Assembly: GCA_900541315.1 (NCBI GenBank)
Contig: UQJF01000001.1
Coordinates: forward strand, 1-64,000
DNA length: 64,000 nt
Source of the DNA: an uncultured Clostridium sp.
GTDB taxonomy: Bacteria > Bacillota > Clostridia > Lachnospirales > Lachnospiraceae
Direction: 5' to 3'
The first letter of the stretch is position 1, and the number at the start of each line of letters is the position of its first letter. The notes beneath the pieces are model-generated. The model did not search any database. It had not been told where the DNA came from and worked only from the letters and a program-made list of their open reading frames with translations. Below, in pieces: positions 60,282 to 64,000 of this stretch. Position numbers and translations under genes: made by a program.

Positions 60282-60938
60282 TCAACTTAAAAACGATGCC
60301 ACCGCCGCTTCTTTAGAATGTATCAGATGCACCCGTATAGAAGCCACTGCACTTGGCAGGTCGTGGTTTTTGATGTAGTTGATCAGCTCTAAGTGTTCCA
60401 TGGCGGCTACTTTGTGGCGTTCCCAGATGTTTTGCTCACCCAGAATGCGGATGCGGATATTCTGGTCGTAGATCTGGGACAGGTTCATGTTCAGGTATTT
60501 GTTTTTACAGGCGTCGGCAATGGTGCGGTGTAAGGCATCGTCAATATTGCAGAAGATAACGGCGTCTTTCTGCTCTAAGATATCACTGCTTAAGATCTTA
60601 TTTGTCTGTTCTTCTAATTCAAGAAGTTTATCCATATCAATATATTTGCTGTAGTTTTCAATAATATAGGGTTCCATGAGCAGTCTGGCTTCAAAGGTCA
60701 TGGCGATCTCTTTCATGGTCAGCGGCAGGACCATGATCCCCTTTTTGGGAATGATCTGGACTAACTGCTCCTGGGCCAGCATATTTAAGGCTTCACGGAT
60801 AGGCGTGCGGCTTGCGTCGATCTCTTCCATTAACATCATTTCGCTTAAAATGTCATTTGGCTTGTATTCGCAGTGGATGATCTTTGATTTTATGGTCTCA
60901 TAAGCGATCTGTTTTAAGTTTGTGTCTGTTTTCTTCAT
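60282..60938 (-). CDS. GntR-family regulator, FCD (FadR-like) subgroup
   Basis: 218 residues. N-terminal winged helix (about 8-75, LMEEIDASRTPIREALNMLAQEQLV) and a helical FCD ligand domain with metal-binding His positions (DALHRTIADAC, and HLELINYI near the C-terminus). FCD regulators sense carboxylates. It is divergent from the TRAP transporter operon and a perfect inverted repeat lies between them (60991-61014), the likely operator for both. Confidence 0.93.
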   Translation of the reverse strand: MKKTDTNLKQIAYETIKSKIIHCEYKPNDILSEMMLMEEIDASRTPIREALNMLAQEQLVQIIPKKGIMVLPLTMKEIAMTFEARLLMEPYIIENYSKYIDMDKLLELEEQTNKILSSDILEQKDAVIFCNIDDALHRTIADACKNKYLNMNLSQIYDQNIRIRILGEQNIWERHKVAAMEHLELINYIKNHDLPSAVASIRVHLIHSKEAAVASFLS

Positions 60939-60990
60939 GTCAGTTGATCCCCTTTATATGAGTTTTTGGCTTGTTTTGTATATCACTTAC

Positions 60991-61014
60991 ATTCATCTTG
61001 CATACAAGATGAAT
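60991..61014. promoter_or_regulatory. Inverted-repeat operator candidate of the GntR regulator
   Basis: ATTCATCTTG-CATA-CAAGATGAAT, 10-base perfect arms around a 4-base centre. GntR/FCD operators often contain TTGTATACAA-like cores, and this fits loosely. It overlaps the start of the D-family repeat (60992-61056). Confidence 0.55.
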
Positions 61015-61056
61015 ACGTTTTCTTTTTAACAAGTTGCTGTTATCATCTAATTATAA
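60992..61056. repeat. D-family repeat, copy 2
   Basis: Matches 53682-53750 through the shared ATACGTTTTCTTTTT block and the TGTTATCATCTA end. Because it includes the operator-like inverted repeat, the two copies could be paired binding sites or a duplicated promoter segment. Confidence 0.6.
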
Positions 61057-61152
61057 CAAAGAACCGACATGTTGGCAAAGAATTAATAGCTGTTTTGTAT
61101 AAGATGTGTAATATGCATCAGAGAAACGATGCAGGAAGAAGGGAGTTTCATA

Positions 61153-62169
61153 ATGGGAATGAAATGGAAGAAAGCAGTTTCCGTTTTCGCGGCGGCCGCA
61201 ATGACTGCAATGGCACTTTCAGGGTGCAGCGGCATGGGAAACGCAAAGGAAAGTGAAGTACAGCCGGTCCACCTTACATTTGGACATGGTCAGGCAGAAG
61301 GTCATCCTTATCATATAGCTGCTCTGGAGTTTAAAAAACAGGTAGAAGAGAAAACAAACCACAGAGTTATTGTTGATATCCAGCCAAATGGAAACTTAGG
61401 TGATGAGCGTGAGATGACAGAGGGCTTACAGCTTGGAACCATTGATATTACAGTGGCAGTTGCGGCAACCTTAAGCGGATTTGATCCGGACATGGACGTA
61501 TTTAACTTCCCCTATTTGTTTGATTCCAGAGAAGAAGCTTTTAAGGTTTTAGATGGGGCAACAGGACAGGAGATCTTTAAGGGACTGGAGAAACAGGGAA
61601 TCGAAACTTATGGAACCTTTGATCTTGGTTTTAGAAGTATGACAAACTCCAGCAGACCTATCGTTCATCCGGCAGACGCAAAGGGGATCCGAATGAGAAC
61701 ACTGGAAAGTTCGGTTTGTGTTGATTCTTTAGGAGAATTGGGAATCGATGCAGTATCTATGAGTTTTGGCGAATTGTTTACTGCGCTTCAGACAAAAGCA
61801 GTGGATGGTCAGGAAAACCCATTGTTTACCATTTATAATTCCAGATTTTATGAGGTACAGAAATATTTGTCATTAACAGAGCATTTCTACCCTGTATGTC
61901 CGGTTATGGTCAGCGACCTGATGTGGAAGAAGTTAAATGACGAGGATGCGGCCATTGTAAAAGAAGAATTGTACGAAATGGTGAAATATGAACGGAAAGT
62001 TGCCGGAGAACAGTTGGATGAGACTTTACAGAAGTTAAAAGATGCAGGAATGGAAGTAAATACTGTAGACAAGTCCGAGTTCAGAAAGGCTATTTCGCCG
62101 GTATATGAGAAATACAGTGCCCAGTATGGCGACCTGTTAAACAAGATCGAGAAAGCGAAGGGAGAATAA
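61153..62169 (+). CDS. TRAP transporter solute-binding lipoprotein DctP
   Basis: 338 residues. Signal peptide ends at ALSGC (Cys25). The DctP fold starts LTFGHGQAEGHPYHIAALEF, with the carboxylate-binding arginine region MRTLESSVCVD and the SFGELFTALQTKAVDGQENP segment, which is diagnostic. It captures a carboxylate, often a sugar acid. GGGAG (61141-61145) is 7 bases before ATG 61153; the in-frame ATG at 61129 is upstream of that site. First gene of dctPQM. Confidence 0.94.
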   Translation: MGMKWKKAVSVFAAAAMTAMALSGCSGMGNAKESEVQPVHLTFGHGQAEGHPYHIAALEFKKQVEEKTNHRVIVDIQPNGNLGDEREMTEGLQLGTIDITVAVAATLSGFDPDMDVFNFPYLFDSREEAFKVLDGATGQEIFKGLEKQGIETYGTFDLGFRSMTNSSRPIVHPADAKGIRMRTLESSVCVDSLGELGIDAVSMSFGELFTALQTKAVDGQENPLFTIYNSRFYEVQKYLSLTEHFYPVCPVMVSDLMWKKLNDEDAAIVKEELYEMVKYERKVAGEQLDETLQKLKDAGMEVNTVDKSEFRKAISPVYEKYSAQYGDLLNKIEKAKGE

Positions 62170-62171
62170 AA

Positions 62172-62651
62172 ATGAAACTGGTATATCAACTGGATAAAAT
62201 CGTAAATAAGATCCTTCAGCTGATCGTGGTCATTATGTTAAGCGTTATGTCTGTAGTGGTTTTTGCGCAGGTTATTTTCAGGATCATACATATGTCTATT
62301 CCGTGGAGTGAAGAACTTTCCAAGTACCTGCTGATCTGGAGCACGTTCCTTGGTTCTGCCATGTGTATCAGGAAAGGTTCCATGGTGGGACTGGAGTTTT
62401 TAAAGAACAGTTTCAGTGGGAAGAACCAGAAAATCTTACAGACTATTTTAAATGTAGTTGTCTGTGTGATGCTTACATTTCTCATCAGTGTAGGTTTCTG
62501 GGCTGCACACCGTGTCTGGGGTCAGACCACAGCCGTTTTAAAACAGCCTATGGGTCTTATGTATGCAGCAATCCCTGTTGGTTCCGTATTTATGCTGATC
62601 AACCAGATTCTTACGACTATTTATCTGTGGAAAGGAGATGAAAACGCATGA
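62172..62651 (+). CDS. TRAP transporter small permease DctQ
   Basis: 159 residues with four spans. The segment PWSEELSKYLLIWSTFLGSAMCIRKG is the family signature (shown here in the 35-60 range). It partners DctM and starts two bases after dctP. Confidence 0.92.
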   Translation: MKLVYQLDKIVNKILQLIVVIMLSVMSVVVFAQVIFRIIHMSIPWSEELSKYLLIWSTFLGSAMCIRKGSMVGLEFLKNSFSGKNQKILQTILNVVVCVMLTFLISVGFWAAHRVWGQTTAVLKQPMGLMYAAIPVGSVFMLINQILTTIYLWKGDENA

Positions 62652-63925
62652 CCGCCGTATTATTTATCAGTTTGATCCTGCTCATCGTTGCAGGTGTGCC
62701 CATTGCCTTTGTTTTATGTGGTTCCTCTATTATAGCGATCCTTTCAACCAATGATATCCACAACGCCATTGTGATCCAGCGTATGTTTTCAGGAAGCGGA
62801 AGTTTCACGCTGTTAGCAATTCCATTCTTCGTGTTAGCCGGTAATTTAATGAGCTCCGGTGGTATTTCAAAGCGCCTGGTCAACTTATGCAACAGCCTGT
62901 TCGGCCACATTTCCGGCGGCCTTGCTATGGTAGCCATTATCACATGTGCCTTTTTCGCAGCAATCTCCGGTTCCAGTGCAGCAACTGCAGCGGCAGTAGG
63001 AACCATCATTATCCCGGAAATGCTGAAGCACAAATATGATAAGGATTTTGCAGGTGCCACCGTTGCATCTTCTGCAGAACTGGGTGTTATCATTCCACCA
63101 AGCATCGGTCTGATTCAGTACGGTGTTGCTACCGGAACGTCCATCAGCAACCTGTTTATGGCTGGTTTCCTTCCAGGAATTTTTATCTGCCTTGTTTTAT
63201 GTGTAGTTGCCCACTTTATGTGCAAGAAACAGGGATTTGAGCCAAGCGAAAGAGCTACTACAGAAGAAAAGATCCAGGCATTTAAGGACGCCATTCTGGC
63301 GCTGCTGATGCCGGTGATCATCCTTGGTGGTATCTACAGTGGTTTATTTACTCCTACAGAGGCAGCTGTCATCGCAGTATTCTATGGACTGATCGTTGGA
63401 CTGTTTGTATACAAAGAAATCAAATTTTCCGACATTCCAAAGATCCTTACAGAGTCTGCTATTACCATGTCAACGGTCATGCTGATCATGTCTGCATCCA
63501 CCATTTTCGGCTGGATCTTAACAAAGCTTCAGATTCCACAGGCAGTTGCGCAGGGATTTTTAGGAATTTCCGCAAGCAAATATGTATTCCTGCTGTTAGT
63601 CAACCTGCTCCTTCTCTTCATCGGTATGTTCTGCGAGGCAGGTGCTGCAATGGTTATCTTGGCACCGCTGTTAGCTCCTGTAGCAAAGACTCTGGGCATC
63701 GACCTGGTACATTTCGGTATCATTATGATGTCCAACCTGGCGATCGGCATGATGACACCGCCGGTTGGTGTGAACCTGTATGTTGTATGTGACACTGCAA
63801 AAGTAAAGATCGAAGGAATGTTCAAGTATCTGATCCGTTACTTCCTGGCACTGGTTGCAGGCGTTCTGTTTATTACCTATGTACCTCAGCTTTCACTGCT
63901 GTTTGTAAACTTATTTGGAAAATAA
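62648..63925 (+). CDS. TRAP transporter large permease DctM
   Basis: 425 residues, about eleven to twelve spans. GSSIIAIL, the FFVLAGNLMSSGGIS loop, SGSSAATAAAVGTIIIP and NLAIGMMTPPVGVNLY are typical DctM segments. It is the sodium-coupled carrier. It overlaps dctQ by four bases. The operon then continues into the gene starting at 63957. Confidence 0.96.
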   Translation: MTAVLFISLILLIVAGVPIAFVLCGSSIIAILSTNDIHNAIVIQRMFSGSGSFTLLAIPFFVLAGNLMSSGGISKRLVNLCNSLFGHISGGLAMVAIITCAFFAAISGSSAATAAAVGTIIIPEMLKHKYDKDFAGATVASSAELGVIIPPSIGLIQYGVATGTSISNLFMAGFLPGIFICLVLCVVAHFMCKKQGFEPSERATTEEKIQAFKDAILALLMPVIILGGIYSGLFTPTEAAVIAVFYGLIVGLFVYKEIKFSDIPKILTESAITMSTVMLIMSASTIFGWILTKLQIPQAVAQGFLGISASKYVFLLLVNLLLLFIGMFCEAGAAMVILAPLLAPVAKTLGIDLVHFGIIMMSNLAIGMMTPPVGVNLYVVCDTAKVKIEGMFKYLIRYFLALVAGVLFITYVPQLSLLFVNLFGK

Positions 63926-63956
63926 TGGAAATTAAGATCATGGAAAGAGGAGTTTT

Positions 63957-64000
63957 ATGAAGATCACAGATATTAAGACCATAAAGCTGCAGTACCCATA
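63957..64000 (+). CDS. Start of a further gene, cut by the window end
   Basis: ATG at 63957 after AGAGGAG; the first residues are MKITDIKTIKLQYP. Such an N-terminus is common in enolase-superfamily sugar-acid dehydratases, which often follow TRAP operons. Only 14 residues are visible, so this is a guess. Confidence 0.4.
   Translation, partial: MKITDIKTIKLQYP

Overview
The window looks like chromosome of a Firmicute of the class Clostridia, most likely Lachnospiraceae. I infer this from the moderate GC content, strong AGGAGG-type ribosome binding sites, sigma-A promoters with 17-base spacing, lipoprotein solute-binding proteins, a YesMN two-component system, a double-FeoA/FeoB operon with a Cys-rich FeoB-associated protein, and the low-GC style of the proteins. 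I cannot name the species. No rRNA, tRNA, CRISPR array, transposase-bearing insertion sequence or prophage was seen.

Layout. 0.2-0.7 kb: a very short Fur-like protein behind a promoter that carries DtxR/IdeR-type inverted repeats. 0.8-9.1 kb: a carbohydrate ABC importer operon (minus strand) with two esterases and a VOC protein, divergent from a YesM/YesN sensor-regulator pair; then a 2-hydroxyacid dehydrogenase. 10.2-13.9 kb: a LysR regulator, a two-gene membrane protein (DUF3100-like) and an amidohydrolase. 14.1-18.0 kb: the feo iron operon (feoA, feoA, feoB), then three small membrane proteins. 18.2-21.6 kb: a heterodimeric ABC exporter with a palindromic operator over its promoter. 21.8-26.2 kb: dTDP-rhamnose genes rfbA, rfbB, rfbD and glmM. 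26.2-32.3 kb: a hairpin-rich intergenic island, leuA, bioY, a HAD phosphatase, a TraX-like protein and glf. 32.7-38.8 kb: an ABC importer with a DUF3798 lipoprotein. 38.8-41.7 kb: a nucleotidyltransferase-aminotransferase fusion and a GT2 glycosyltransferase. 41.9-45.1 kb: an Rpn-family nuclease with in-frame tandem repeats, a YHYH/cell-wall-binding protein and an RpiR regulator. 45.4-50.8 kb: an operon with a sugar-phosphate isomerase-like protein, an Fbp/Afu-type ABC importer and a PHP phosphoesterase. 51.0-53.5 kb: a Wzx-type flippase and LicD. 53.7-60.2 kb: an enolase-superfamily enzyme and a double-length LysR protein, divergent from a tripartite tricarboxylate transporter (tctCBA). 60.3-64 kb: a GntR/FCD regulator divergent from a TRAP transporter, and the start of another gene.

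How the genes work together. The cell imports sugars, sugar acids and probably phosphorylated compounds through five transport systems, each with its own regulator nearby. It takes up ferrous iron under a DtxR-type operator, and it builds a surface polysaccharide (rhamnose, galactofuranose, a possible LicD-linked head group).

The most interesting non-coding signal is a family of inverted-repeat elements with ends like TGTCCTCTCGGA and TCCGAGAGAACA. Full or partial copies occur in the leaders or intercistronic gaps of seven genes. In every case the gene-proximal end lies about 22-28 bases before the start codon. Where a promoter can be seen it lies upstream, so the element should be transcribed. 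Its inner stem-loop has a constant loop and varied stem bases. It could be an undescribed structured leader RNA or a MITE-like repeat. Three further dispersed repeat families also sit between genes.
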